Below the pieces are notes generated by a model. The model made no database searches, was not told where the DNA came from, and saw only the letters and a list, made by a program, of their open reading frames with translations. A program made the translations under genes and the position numbers. This document shows positions 6,747-14,283 of a stretch of DNA of 17,944 nucleotides, piece after piece; the stretch's first letter is position 1, and every line of letters begins with the position of its first letter. Origin of the DNA: UBA1081 sp964495345 (lineage in GTDB: Bacteria > Bacillota > Clostridia > Oscillospirales > Acutalibacteraceae); contig CAZBVV010000029.1 in assembly GCA_964495345.1 (NCBI GenBank), forward strand, positions 1-17,944, in the 5' to 3' direction.

Positions 6747-7733
6747 ATGAAATTATATGGAGTTTTATGTGTGATTGTTGCGGTAATTATGCTTGTTGCA
6801 CCGCTTTCTGCCATTTCTTTTGCAGATAATGGAGTCCAAGGTGAAGAAACTACCGAAACTCAAACGCAGGAGCAGACGGCAGAAACGGTTGATGAAGAAG
6901 ATGATAAGGACACAATAAGCGTTTTTATGACAACGTCGGAAACCACGGAAGAACTGAATATGCGTGATTATATAATCGGCACGGTTGCGGCGGAAATGCC
7001 TGCATCATATGATGATGAAGCATTGAAAGCACAGGCTCTTGCGGCTGTTACTTATGCAGAGTATCAGAAGAAAAACGGAGAAAAAGACAGCCTGAACGGT
7101 GCAGATATTTCGGACAACAGTAATCTCTATCAGGGGTATATGACGAAGGAACAGATGCAGCAGAAGTGGGGCGATACTTTTGATACCTACTACGAAAAGA
7201 TTGCAAACGCCGTTGACGCTGTAATTGATAAGGTTATCATTTACAATGGCGAGCCCATAATGGCGGCTTATCATGCAATATGTTCAGGTGTTACGGAATC
7301 TGCTGAAAATGTGTGGGGAGTTAATATTCCTTATCTTGTAAGCGTTGAAAGTGAGGGAGATAAGGAATCCACGCGTTACCTGTCAACGGTAACAGTTTCA
7401 GATAATGATTTAAAGGAGCTTATAGGAAGCGAAAATGTCAGCAGTGACGGTCTTGACATAAAAATAAACAGCACCTCGGATGCGGGTACTGTTCTTGATG
7501 CCGTGGTATGCGGTGAAAGTATGAACGGAGAAAAGATGAGGGAACTGTTTTCGTTAAGAAGCTCATGTTTTTCTGTGGGATATGAGGACTCGGAGTATAC
7601 ATTTACCGTGAAAGGGTACGGTCACGGAGTTGGGTTGAGTCAATACGGTGCAGATTGGTATGCAAAGCAGGGTATGACATATGATGAGATAATAAAACAT
7701 TACTATAAAGGCGTGACCATTGAGGAAAGATAA
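6747..7733 (+). CDS. SpoIID/LytB-domain protein, secreted or membrane-anchored
   Basis: A 328-residue protein starting at the ATG 6747-6749 (AAAGGA about 9 nt upstream; an ATG ten codons earlier lacks a site). Residues 1-27 are a signal peptide or membrane anchor. An acidic Glu/Thr/Gln-rich linker spans about 29-55 and the SpoIID domain follows. Conserved family features are present: YIIGTVAAEMPASYDDEAL (75-93), where Glu 83 matches the catalytic Glu of the SpoIID lytic transglycosylase; KAQALAAVTYA; SGVTESAENVWG; and near the C-terminus GYGHGVGLSQYGA (290-302) with HYYKGV. SpoIID cleaves peptidoglycan glycan strands denuded of stem peptides during forespore engulfment. The length matches spoIID of Bacillus, but no spoIIQ- or spoIIID-like gene adjoins. 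It could equally be a vegetative or paralogous SpoIID-like amidase enhancer, so no symbol is given. It is the only protein-coding gene on the plus strand. Confidence 0.88.
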   Translation: MKLYGVLCVIVAVIMLVAPLSAISFADNGVQGEETTETQTQEQTAETVDEEDDKDTISVFMTTSETTEELNMRDYIIGTVAAEMPASYDDEALKAQALAAVTYAEYQKKNGEKDSLNGADISDNSNLYQGYMTKEQMQQKWGDTFDTYYEKIANAVDAVIDKVIIYNGEPIMAAYHAICSGVTESAENVWGVNIPYLVSVESEGDKESTRYLSTVTVSDNDLKELIGSENVSSDGLDIKINSTSDAGTVLDAVVCGESMNGEKMRELFSLRSSCFSVGYEDSEYTFTVKGYGHGVGLSQYGADWYAKQGMTYDEIIKHYYKGVTIEER

Positions 7734-7769
7734 ATTAAATGAGGTGTCGTTTTTTTAAACAAAACGAAA

Positions 7770-7791
7770 ACGGTCGCCGTACGGTGACCGT
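7770..7791. terminator. Bidirectional terminator between convergent genes
   Basis: A 9-bp stem (ACGGTCGCC 7770-7778 with GGTGACCGT 7783-7791, one G-U pair) and a GTAC loop lie between the SpoIID-like gene and the LRR-dockerin gene, which converge. It is flanked on the minus-strand exit side by T-rich sequence and on the plus side by TCTGTTTGT. The shared placement and A/T flanks suggest use in both directions. Confidence 0.7.
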
Positions 7792-7801
7792 CTGTTTGTA
7801 A

Positions 7802-9793
7802 TTATTCAAGCTGTGCAGATTTTCTTAATATTCTTCTTGCATCTGCGGCGGTGATTTCGCCGTTGGAATCCGTATCTGCTGCAATTGTGTATATTTCTGT
7901 CAATCTGAAAATGCTTGCAGATGCACGCAGAGCAAGTCTTGCGTCTGCGGCGGTGATTTTACCGTTGGAGTCAAGGTCGCACATCACAATCACCTTGTAT
8001 TCCGCAACAACTCTGTTGTTATCGTAAATCTGAATCGTGCATCCTGTTCCGACATTGTCGTTTGTTGTTATAATTTTTCCCAATGGGTTGAGAAGCCTTA
8101 TTTTTTCGTTTTTAACCTGTTCCGTAAGCATATCTTTGCTTGTTTCCACGGGAATAGTTACGGTTTTTTTGTCATGGTTTGCAATTATATTGCTGTTGTC
8201 CGACAGGATAAGAAGGATTTGCTGAGTTGCAGTTTCTTTTTCTGTTGTGTTTTGTGTTGTGGATTCAGATGCAACAGGTTCAGTTGTAACCTCAGTTGAG
8301 GGCTGAGTTACCTGTTCCTGTGTTTTCTTTTCGGAACTTGACGTTGTTGCTTCGGTTTCTGCTGAAGCGGTGGTTGATTCTTCCGTAGGAGTATTACCGT
8401 CGGTAGTGGTTTCCTCTTCGATTGATGCAAAATGCACGGTTGCATTGGTGAGTGCTGTGTTGTACGAATCAATTTGTATATTGTTCCATGCAAGGTTACT
8501 GCCGTTAAAGTAAACGTTTTTAAGTGCGTAGCAGTAGTCAAATGCAGAGTCACCTATTGTGTTGACGTTTTTACCTATGGTTACGGTTTTAAGATTTTTA
8601 CATCTGAAAAACGCATAGGGTTCAATCTGTGTAACGGAGTTGGGAATTGTGATTGATACAAGGCTGTCACAATCAAAAAACAGAGAATCTGAAATCACGC
8701 TGATACCCTCAGGGAGAGTGATTGATGTTATCGCATCGCAGTTGTTGAATGCAAAAACGCCTATATAAGTAACGTTTGAGGGGATTGTCACACTTGCAAG
8801 TGACGTACAGTTAAGGAATGTATAGTCGTTGATTGCGGTGATGTTTGAACTGAGTGAAACCATTGTCAGCTTTGTACAATCGACAAATGAATAGCTGCCT
8901 ATGTTTTTGACCGTATCCGGAATGTAAACTGCATTAAGGGTTGAACAGCCCATGAATGCACTGTCTGCAATCAGGACTGTACCCTCGGGCACGTTGTATG
9001 TTCCCGTTGCTGTGCCGAATGCAGAAATCAGACAGTTGTCAATAAAAAGAACGCCGTTTACTCTGTTTGCCGTATTGTTGTAATATGCGGTATTTGCAAA
9101 TGCGTTTTCCATAATTGTAACAATATTATCGGATATGGAAATATTTTCAAGAGCCGTGCAGGATTTAAAGGCATCTTTGTTTACTGTTGTTACATTATCG
9201 CCTAAAACAACTGATGTAAGTGCCGAACATTCATAAAATGCCTTTTCACTGATAACGGAAACGCCCTTTGGAATTTCCAGGGTGCTGAGTGAGGAGCAAC
9301 CGTAAAATGCGTTTGTGCCAATAATTCCGTCTGCCGTAAACTCAGTTGAAACAGGGCTTACCGTTACACTTTCAAGGTTTTCGCAATAGTAAAAGGCATA
9401 TTTTCCGATTGTAATATTACCGTCGGGAATTTCAGCGGTTGTAATGTTTTCACATCGGTAAAAAGCATAATCTCCGATTTCCGTTACGCTTTCGGGCAAA
9501 ATGATGCTTTCAAGTTGCGTCTGTGCGTAAAAAGCGTAATTTCCAAGGGATGTGATTCCGTTTTCAACCGTTACGGACGCAATGGTATAGCTTTTCCATG
9601 GAACGTCCTGCATACTTTCCCATTTATCCATATCACCTGTACCGCTTAAAGTAAGGTGATTTTGTGCATCAACAGCCCAAAGGATATTTTCACCGCAAGT
9701 TCCGCTTGCGATAGAATCATCTGCAATAACTGATAAAGGAAGACAAGTGAGAATTAAAATTGTTGACAGTAATAATGCTGTTAATTTTTTCAT
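7802..9793 (-). CDS. Secreted BspA-like leucine-rich-repeat protein with C-terminal type I dockerin
   Basis: A 663-residue exported protein. Residues 1-24 are a signal peptide (cleavage probably after VIA). Residues about 75-455 hold roughly thirteen to fourteen repeats of the LRR_5/BspA type, with pattern AFxxCxxLxxVxIPxxVTxIGxxAF, one unit per 23 or so residues with a few longer. Residues about 460-525 are a Thr/Ser/Glu/Gln-rich linker. Residues 526-603 form a small domain ending GTGCTIQIYDN...YKVIVM, of the kind often placed before dockerins. Residues 605-663 are a type I dockerin with two loops, DLDSNGKITAADAR and DTDSNGEITAADAR. LRR_5 proteins of gut bacteria mediate adhesion or protein binding, and the dockerin would attach the protein to a cohesin. 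No catalytic domain is seen. It is the last gene of a run with pyrophosphatase, ECF S component and radical SAM protein, 27 nt after the latter. Confidence 0.93.
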   Translation of the reverse strand: MKKLTALLLSTILILTCLPLSVIADDSIASGTCGENILWAVDAQNHLTLSGTGDMDKWESMQDVPWKSYTIASVTVENGITSLGNYAFYAQTQLESIILPESVTEIGDYAFYRCENITTAEIPDGNITIGKYAFYYCENLESVTVSPVSTEFTADGIIGTNAFYGCSSLSTLEIPKGVSVISEKAFYECSALTSVVLGDNVTTVNKDAFKSCTALENISISDNIVTIMENAFANTAYYNNTANRVNGVLFIDNCLISAFGTATGTYNVPEGTVLIADSAFMGCSTLNAVYIPDTVKNIGSYSFVDCTKLTMVSLSSNITAINDYTFLNCTSLASVTIPSNVTYIGVFAFNNCDAITSITLPEGISVISDSLFFDCDSLVSITIPNSVTQIEPYAFFRCKNLKTVTIGKNVNTIGDSAFDYCYALKNVYFNGSNLAWNNIQIDSYNTALTNATVHFASIEEETTTDGNTPTEESTTASAETEATTSSSEKKTQEQVTQPSTEVTTEPVASESTTQNTTEKETATQQILLILSDNSNIIANHDKKTVTIPVETSKDMLTEQVKNEKIRLLNPLGKIITTNDNVGTGCTIQIYDNNRVVAEYKVIVMCDLDSNGKITAADARLALRASASIFRLTEIYTIAADTDSNGEITAADARRILRKSAQLE

Positions 9794-9820
9794 TGTTATT
9801 CCTCTTTTCCCAATACTGTT

Positions 9821-10426
9821 TTATTTAATGTAAGAGCGTATTCTCAATTCAATGCCGTTTTCTTTGCACAAATTCTTGCATTTTTCAACAGCTTCTTCTC
9901 CGATTGTATCTACAACGCTCATTTTAACGGATGGGATGTGTTTTTGACAATCCTTTGTAAATTTTATCATGGCATCAAAGGATTTTAATCCGAATTTAGG
10001 ATGTACAACAGCTTCATAGCTCTGTGCATCGGGTGCGTTAAGGCTTACGGATACGGAATCAATAAGTCCGTTCATTCTTTCTGCACTGTTGTCACATTTG
10101 TTTATAAGGTCTGAAAGTCCGTTTGTGTTAAGACGGATTTTTACATTTTTTGTTGCTTTGATATATTCGGCAGTTTCAATAAGCTTTGTTAATGCACAGG
10201 TAGGCTCTCCGAAACCGCAAAAAATAACATTTTCAACACCTGTCCAGTCAAAAGTGTCAATGGCAGTTTTGATTTCGTCAAATGACGGTTCATGGTCAAG
10301 CCACAGACTTCCCATATCACCAAGACCTGATTTGTTGTGTCTGACACAAAAATCGCAGTCACAGGGACAGGCATTTGTGATATTTAAATAAACATTGTTG
10401 CCGTATGTGTATATAATATTTTCCAT
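9821..10426 (-). CDS. Radical SAM protein, TatD-associated type
   Basis: A short, 201-residue radical SAM enzyme. The cluster motif is Cys 20, Cys 24, Cys 27 (CPCDCDFC), so the Cx3Cx2C ligands are complete, and an extra Cys sits at 22. The SAM-contact motif FCGFGEPT, a Gly-rich strand, follows near residue 70, then RLNTNGLSDLI and SVSLNAPD. Overall order and size match the small radical SAM family usually encoded beside TatD-type DNases. The substrate is unknown and no TatD gene is in this window. It has no clear Shine-Dalgarno sequence (only AGAAAG), so translation may be coupled to the ECF gene ending 16 nt upstream. No SPASM or other C-terminal extension is present. A role in modifying a peptide or RNA is not shown. 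Confidence 0.85.
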   Translation of the reverse strand: MENIIYTYGNNVYLNITNACPCDCDFCVRHNKSGLGDMGSLWLDHEPSFDEIKTAIDTFDWTGVENVIFCGFGEPTCALTKLIETAEYIKATKNVKIRLNTNGLSDLINKCDNSAERMNGLIDSVSVSLNAPDAQSYEAVVHPKFGLKSFDAMIKFTKDCQKHIPSVKMSVVDTIGEEAVEKCKNLCKENGIELRIRSYIK

Positions 10427-10442
10427 AAAAACAGTCTTTCTG

Positions 10443-10949
10443 TTAAATTCTATTTATAAACTTTGATTTAATCTGCATTTTATCAAAAGCCGCAGCAATT
10501 ACATAAAATACAATCATACTTGCTGCAGCCTGGGTGAAATTCCATATGACTCCGGGGATTGCTGCACCGACACCGTAAAGCACGGTATCTGCGACAAAGT
10601 ATATTGCCGGTGTGATTACAATACCTGATAATGGAGCAAGCTTGTTGCGTTTTGTAAGTATGTTATCATTTTTATCTGAAAAAGCTATTGTTATCAGAGC
10701 CTTTACCGCAACTGTGAACGGTGCATATGCGGTGTAGCCCGAAAGTATGTCAGCAAGTCCTCCGCCGATTGCAGCCGCTGTCATAGCGTATGGCATAGGT
10801 AAAAATGTTGCGGCAAGGTAAATCATTGTGTCACCGAGATGAACATATCCGCCGCCCGGTATGGGGATTTTTGGGAAGAATGTAAGACCTGTGACAAGGG
10901 AGGCAAACATGGCTGACATAACAATTTTTAACAATTTTTTGTTTTTCAT
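10443..10949 (-). CDS. ECF transporter S component (substrate-binding membrane subunit)
   Basis: A 168-residue membrane protein with about five to six helices. The start is the ATG at 10947-10949 (MKNKKLLKIV), since GGAGG lies 9 nt upstream; a start 16 codons earlier would overlap the pyrophosphatase end. Typical S-component features are the N-terminal lysine-rich cap and helix (MSAMFASLVTGLTFF), the PGGGYVHLGDTMIYLAA loop-helix region (31-47), the Gly-rich GGGLADILSGY (62-72), and a C-terminal helix ending in basic residues. S components pair with a shared EcfA/A'/T module that is not encoded here. The GGGYVHLGD signature occurs in several vitamin-type families, so the vitamin or precursor cannot be assigned. 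It lies between pyrophosphatase (22 nt) and the radical SAM gene (16 nt). Confidence 0.85.
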   Translation of the reverse strand: MKNKKLLKIVMSAMFASLVTGLTFFPKIPIPGGGYVHLGDTMIYLAATFLPMPYAMTAAAIGGGLADILSGYTAYAPFTVAVKALITIAFSDKNDNILTKRNKLAPLSGIVITPAIYFVADTVLYGVGAAIPGVIWNFTQAAASMIVFYVIAAAFDKMQIKSKFINRI

Positions 10950-10971
10950 TGTGATTCGCCTCCGGATATAT

Positions 10972-11514
10972 TTATTCGGCAGACTCTCCGAATACAATGT
11001 TGTAGTTATTCAATGCGGATTTAATGATATCTATTGCTTCATCTGCATCTTTAACCTCATCAACAGCAGTATCTTTGTGTTCAAGAGCTTTGTAAACCTT
11101 AAAGAAATGTGTCATTTCATCATAGATGTGTCTGGGCAGAGCAAAGATACTTCTGTAAACATTATATGTGGGGTCACCGAAAGGAACAGCAATAATTTTT
11201 TCGTCGGATCTGCCGTTATCAATCATTTTAATAACGCCGATAGGATAGCATCTTACAAGAGTGAGGGGGTCAAGGGGCTCGGAACAGAGAACAAGAACAT
11301 CAAGAGGGTCAAGGTCATCTGCATAAGTTCTGGGAATAAAGCCGTAATTTGCAGGGTAATGTGTGGATGTGTGAAGCACGCGGTCAAGCATTATAAGCCC
11401 TGTTTCCTTGTCTAATTCATATTTATTTTTACTACCCTTGGGGATTTCCACAACAGCCATAAAATCTGTGGGAGTTACTCTTTCGGGATTGATTAAATGC
11501 CAAATGTTGCTCAT
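10972..11514 (-). CDS. ppa: Inorganic pyrophosphatase, family I
   Basis: Hydrolyses pyrophosphate to phosphate in the cytoplasm, pulling nucleotide and polymer synthesis forward. The family I fold is shown by EIPKGSKNKYE (23-33), HYPANYGFIP (52-61) and the metal-binding DLDPLDVLVL (67-76), with the further active-site stretch PFGDPTYN near residue 110. The length of 180 residues is normal. A strong AAAGGAGAT site precedes the ATG. It lies 68 nt beyond the L27 gene, behind that gene's terminator and without an obvious promoter of its own, so it may depend on read-through. Confidence 0.93.
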   Translation of the reverse strand: MSNIWHLINPERVTPTDFMAVVEIPKGSKNKYELDKETGLIMLDRVLHTSTHYPANYGFIPRTYADDLDPLDVLVLCSEPLDPLTLVRCYPIGVIKMIDNGRSDEKIIAVPFGDPTYNVYRSIFALPRHIYDEMTHFFKVYKALEHKDTAVDEVKDADEAIDIIKSALNNYNIVFGESAE

Positions 11515-11541
11515 AAATATCTCCTTTCAAAAAAAACATAA

Positions 11542-11569
11542 AAGCCTACACCGGTTCAGGCATAGGCTT
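11542..11569 (-). terminator. Terminator or attenuator after the L21-Prp-L27 operon
   Basis: On the minus strand AAGCCTA pairs with TAGGCTT (arms 11563-11569 and 11542-11548), with a small inner CC/GG pairing, followed by TTTTATG and eight Ts. It sits 13 bp past the rpmA stop codon and about 27 bp before the ppa start, close to the ppa ribosome binding site. Confidence 0.75.
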
Positions 11570-11582
11570 CAAGTTGTATAAA

Positions 11583-11861
11583 TCAGTTTTCGTAAACGCT
11601 GACCTTCTTGCGGTCTTTGCCCATACGCTCAAATTTAACGGTGCCGTTAACAAGAGCAAAAAGAGTATCGTCAGAACCCTTGCCGACATTGTTGCCGGGG
11701 TGGATGTGAGTGCCTCTCTGACGAACGAGGATTGTTCCTGCATTAACAGTCTGACCGTCTGCACGCTTTACGCCGAGTCTCTTTGATTCAGAATCACGGC
11801 CGTTACGGGTTGAACCCGCACCTTTCTTATGTGCGAAGAGCTGAATGTTTATCTTGAGCAT
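11583..11861 (-). CDS. rpmA: 50S ribosomal protein L27 with Prp-cleaved N-terminus
   Basis: A 92-residue large-subunit protein near the peptidyl-transferase centre. After the extension MLKINIQLF comes AHKKGAGSTRNGRDSE, matching the mature start of E. coli L27. This is the Firmicute arrangement: the extension is removed by the protease Prp, here encoded directly upstream. The expected cut is between Phe 9 and Ala 10. The ribosome binding site GGAGGTG lies inside the last codons of prp and only 2 nt separate the genes, so they are translated together. Confidence 0.97.
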   Translation of the reverse strand: MLKINIQLFAHKKGAGSTRNGRDSESKRLGVKRADGQTVNAGTILVRQRGTHIHPGNNVGKGSDDTLFALVNGTVKFERMGKDRKKVSVYEN

Positions 11862-11863
11862 AA

Positions 11864-12175
11864 TTACACCTCCGTAGTTATTTCAATAAAATCCGGATTA
11901 TCTTTGGAAAGCTCCGATAGATGAAGCTGTAAACCTCTGATGATATCCGTTGCAGCTTTGGATGTGCTGCAAAGCATGATTTTCATATATCCGTCGTTGA
12001 CATCGGCATTGACGTCTTCACCGAGAATTTCCGTTATTGTGTTGACTGCCATATATGCCGCAGAGGAAACTGCCGCACATACAATATCCTGACCGCACTC
12101 GGCGTAACCGGAATGACCGTCAATAACAAAACCCTGCGGTTGATTGTTACGGATATAAAAGGTTGCCCGAATCAT
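11864..12175 (-). CDS. prp: Ribosomal-processing cysteine protease Prp (YsxB family)
   Basis: A 103-residue cysteine protease that removes the N-terminal extension of L27, an essential step in Firmicutes. The active-site pair is present, His 21 in GFVIDGHSGYAE and Cys 33 in GQDIVCAAVS, with Asp 30 next to them, at nearly the same positions as the Staphylococcus aureus enzyme. Its ATG overlaps the rplU stop by one base (TAATG) with no separate ribosome binding site, so translation is coupled to L21. The rplU-prp-rpmA order is the standard one in Firmicutes. Confidence 0.95.
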   Translation of the reverse strand: MIRATFYIRNNQPQGFVIDGHSGYAECGQDIVCAAVSSAAYMAVNTITEILGEDVNADVNDGYMKIMLCSTSKAATDIIRGLQLHLSELSKDNPDFIEITTEV

Positions 12176-12486
12176 TAAGCGTTGATTGAAGCAACTTCAA
12201 TCTTTGTGTAGGGCTGTCTGTGACCCATCTTACGCTTTTCGTTCTTCTTTGCCTTGTAGGTAGAAACAGTAATCTTCTTGCCTTTGCCGTTTTTAACAGC
12301 CTTAGCAACAACTGTTGCACCTGCAACATAGGGAGTACCGACTTTAATGCCGTCATCTGCACCTACTGCAATAACCTTATCAAAAACTACTTCGCTGTCA
12401 GCTTCAACGTCAAGCTTTTCGATGAAAACGATAGAGCCTTCTTCTACTTTGTACTGCTTGCCGCCTGTTTCGATAATTGCGTACAT
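12175..12486 (-). CDS. rplU: 50S ribosomal protein L21
   Basis: A 103-residue large-subunit protein. MYAIIETGGKQYKVEEG at the N-terminus, and KKNEKRKMGHRQPYTKIEV at the C-terminus, are diagnostic. The length is usual. AAGGAAGG precedes the ATG. It is the first gene of the L21-Prp-L27 unit, driven by the promoter at 12580-12608 and preceded by a structured leader. Confidence 0.97.
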   Translation of the reverse strand: MYAIIETGGKQYKVEEGSIVFIEKLDVEADSEVVFDKVIAVGADDGIKVGTPYVAGATVVAKAVKNGKGKKITVSTYKAKKNEKRKMGHRQPYTKIEVASINA

Positions 12487-12573
12487 TTGATTTACCTTCC
12501 TTTTATAGACTCGCTGCGACGGGCGGTTAAAACGCTTGTAAGGGTTCAGTTACCCTTGCCTGCCACATGCGGC
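12487..12573 (-). ncRNA. Candidate ribosomal protein L21 leader RNA
   Basis: The leader of about 85-90 nt between the promoter and rplU contains a 6-bp hairpin (AAGGGT 12540-12545 with ACCCTT 12552-12557), a small hairpin GCC/GGC near 12562-12573, and a GC-rich conserved-looking stretch including GCCCGTCGCAGCGAG before the ribosome binding site. Many Firmicute rplU genes carry an L21 leader element at this place that is thought to respond to ribosomal protein levels. I did not match a covariance model, so this is a positional and structural call. Confidence 0.55.
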
Positions 12574-12579
12574 TTAACA

Positions 12580-12608
12580 ATTTTATCACACAAAAAGGGG
12601 TTTGTCAA
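12580..12608 (-). promoter_or_regulatory. Strong promoter of the L21-Prp-L27 operon
   Basis: On the minus strand the consensus TTGACA (12603-12608) and TAAAAT (12580-12585) are separated by 17 bp. It lies in the short gap after the uxaC stop codon and before the rplU leader. Confidence 0.88.
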
Positions 12609-12632
12609 TATAAAATAGTAACTTAATATGGC

Positions 12633-14033
12633 TCAGATGCCAAAGAATTTTTTAGCATTATTGTATGAAATGTCCTCTGCCAGCTTAGCCAGAGCTTTTT
12701 CATCGTTGGGGTAGAGTCCTTTTGCGACCATATCTCCCATAAGTCCGCAGAGGATACGGCGGAAATACTCATGTCTGGGGTAGGAGAGGAATGAACGTGA
12801 GTCTGTAACCATACCTACGAACTTGCCCAACGCACCAAGGTTGCCGAGAGTTTTCATCTGCTCTCTCATGCCGTCGATATTGTCATTGAACCACCATGCA
12901 GAGCCGAACTGAATCTTGCTTTCGGCTTCGCTTGACTGGAAATTGCCCAGCATTGTTCCGAGAACATAGTTGTCCTTGGGGTTGAGGGTAAAGAGAACGG
13001 TTTTTGGAAGATTGCCTTCAACAGCAAGAGAATCAAGCATTCTTGAAAGCTTTTGTGCAATCTCTTTGTCGTCGATTGAATCGTAACCTGTGTCAGGACC
13101 TAATTTTTTGAACATAGCGGTGTTGTTGTTTCTCATAGCACCCATGTGAAGCTCCATTACCCAACCACGCTTTGCATATTCTGCCGCAAGCACACGAAGA
13201 AGTGCAGTTTTGAACTTATCTGCTTCAACGAGTGATATCGCATCACCGTTTACACCTTTATCGAATATAGCTTCAATTTCTTGTGCCGTAGCTTCTTCAC
13301 AGGGAACGTATGTGAATGCGTGGTCACTTGCACAGCATCCGAGAGAATGGAAAAATTCAATTCTTTCTTTAAGAACATCGCAAAGAACAGCAAAGCTTTC
13401 AATCTTTCTGCCTGCTCTGTTTTCCATGTCGCTGAGCCACGTTTTCCATGCAGGAGCTTCTACTGCAAGAGCCTTGTCGGGTCTGAATGCGGGGAGAACC
13501 TTGCACTTGAAACTATCATCCTGTGCTAAAAGGATGTGGTATTCAAGACTGTCAGCCGGGTCGTCTGTTGTGCATAGATGTGATACGTTTGACTTTTCTA
13601 TAAGCTCACGGGGAGTGAATCCGCCTGCATTTATAGCGGCGTTTGCTCTGTTCCAGATATCGTCTGCGGTGTCCTCGTTGAGAATATCGTAAATACCGAA
13701 ATAACGGCGAAGCTCAAGATGTGACCAATGATACATTGGATTGCCGATAAGACAGGGCATGATTGAAGCGAATTTCTTGAATTTTTCGTATCCGCTTGCA
13801 TCACCCGTAATGTATTTTTCGTCAATACCACAGGAACGCATAGCTCTCCATTTGTAGTGGTCGCCGCCCAGCCAGAGATATGCAATATCTGCAGGCTGCT
13901 TGTTTTCATAAATCTCTTTTGGTGAAAGATGACAATGCCAATCGAAAATAGGCATTTTATCAGCCGCCTCAAAAGCTTTGAGTGCAGGCTCGTTGTCTAA
14001 AAGGAAATCATTTCCCATAAATTCTTTTATCAT
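12633..14033 (-). CDS. uxaC: Glucuronate isomerase
   Basis: A 466-residue enzyme of the amidohydrolase superfamily. It isomerises D-glucuronate to D-fructuronate and D-galacturonate to D-tagaturonate, the first step of hexuronate breakdown. Visible family features are the N-terminal metal motif FDWHCHLSP (30-38, His 33 and His 35), LWLGGDHYKWRAMR, CTTDDPADSLEYH, the ELHMGAMRNNN strand, and TDSRSFLSYPRHEYFRR near the C-terminus. The length equals that of typical UxaC. AGAGGTG precedes the ATG and a separate promoter lies at 14055-14083. Partner genes (uxaB, uxuA, kdgK, kdgA) are not in the window, so it stands alone. In a gut organism it would feed on pectin or glucuronides. Confidence 0.95.
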   Translation of the reverse strand: MIKEFMGNDFLLDNEPALKAFEAADKMPIFDWHCHLSPKEIYENKQPADIAYLWLGGDHYKWRAMRSCGIDEKYITGDASGYEKFKKFASIMPCLIGNPMYHWSHLELRRYFGIYDILNEDTADDIWNRANAAINAGGFTPRELIEKSNVSHLCTTDDPADSLEYHILLAQDDSFKCKVLPAFRPDKALAVEAPAWKTWLSDMENRAGRKIESFAVLCDVLKERIEFFHSLGCCASDHAFTYVPCEEATAQEIEAIFDKGVNGDAISLVEADKFKTALLRVLAAEYAKRGWVMELHMGAMRNNNTAMFKKLGPDTGYDSIDDKEIAQKLSRMLDSLAVEGNLPKTVLFTLNPKDNYVLGTMLGNFQSSEAESKIQFGSAWWFNDNIDGMREQMKTLGNLGALGKFVGMVTDSRSFLSYPRHEYFRRILCGLMGDMVAKGLYPNDEKALAKLAEDISYNNAKKFFGI

Positions 14034-14054
14034 AAAAAAACACCTCTTTAGTAT

Positions 14055-14083
14055 ATGATAACAGATGATTCAAAACAAATCAA
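14055..14083 (-). promoter_or_regulatory. Promoter of uxaC
   Basis: On the minus strand TTGATT (14078-14083) and TATCAT (14055-14060) are separated by 17 bp. It lies about 20 bp before the start codon region and just downstream of the palindromic repeat at 14095-14230. Confidence 0.6.
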
Positions 14084-14094
14084 GAATAAAAAAT

Positions 14095-14230
14095 TAAACA
14101 ATAATTTAATGTACAATGTACAATTTACAATGTACAATTAATTAACAATAAAAATGGGTTAAAGGGCGAAGCCCTTTCCACCATTGTACATTATACATTG
14201 TAAATTGTTAATTCGATAAATTATTGTTTA
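14095..14230. repeat. MITE-like palindromic repeat element (about 136 bp)
   Basis: Terminal inverted repeats of 14 bp match perfectly (TAAACAATAATTTA at 14095-14108, its complement at 14217-14230). Inside are short direct repeats of ATGTACA and related ACAAT units on the left, a partly complementary right arm, and a central perfect 7-bp hairpin AAAGGGC-GAA-GCCCTTT (14161-14177). It encodes nothing. The outermost TA on each side could be a target duplication, as in Tc1/mariner-type MITEs. It sits in the gap between uxaC and the acyl-CoA synthetase gene. Confidence 0.75.
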
Positions 14231-14243
14231 TCTTTCAATATCC

Positions 14244-14274
14244 AAAAAAATAAGACCCGCAAAATGCAGGTCTT
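14244..14274 (-). terminator. Rho-independent terminator of the symporter-ligase unit
   Basis: AAGACC (14252-14257) pairs with GGTCTT (14269-14274), with an inner GCA/TGC helix. On the minus strand it is followed by A then seven Ts (14244-14250). It lies about 10 bp after the ligase stop codon. Confidence 0.88.
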
Positions 14275-14283
14275 TGTAATAAT

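Noticed and set aside
10861..11415. 184-codon plus-strand frame opposite the ECF and ppa genes
   Set aside because: Antisense to conserved genes, with protein content typical of a shadow frame.
14097..14177. Short spaced repeats resembling a CRISPR start
   Set aside because: The ATGTACA units are 7-10 bp and directly adjacent, with no repeat-spacer regularity and no cas genes; they belong to the palindromic element.
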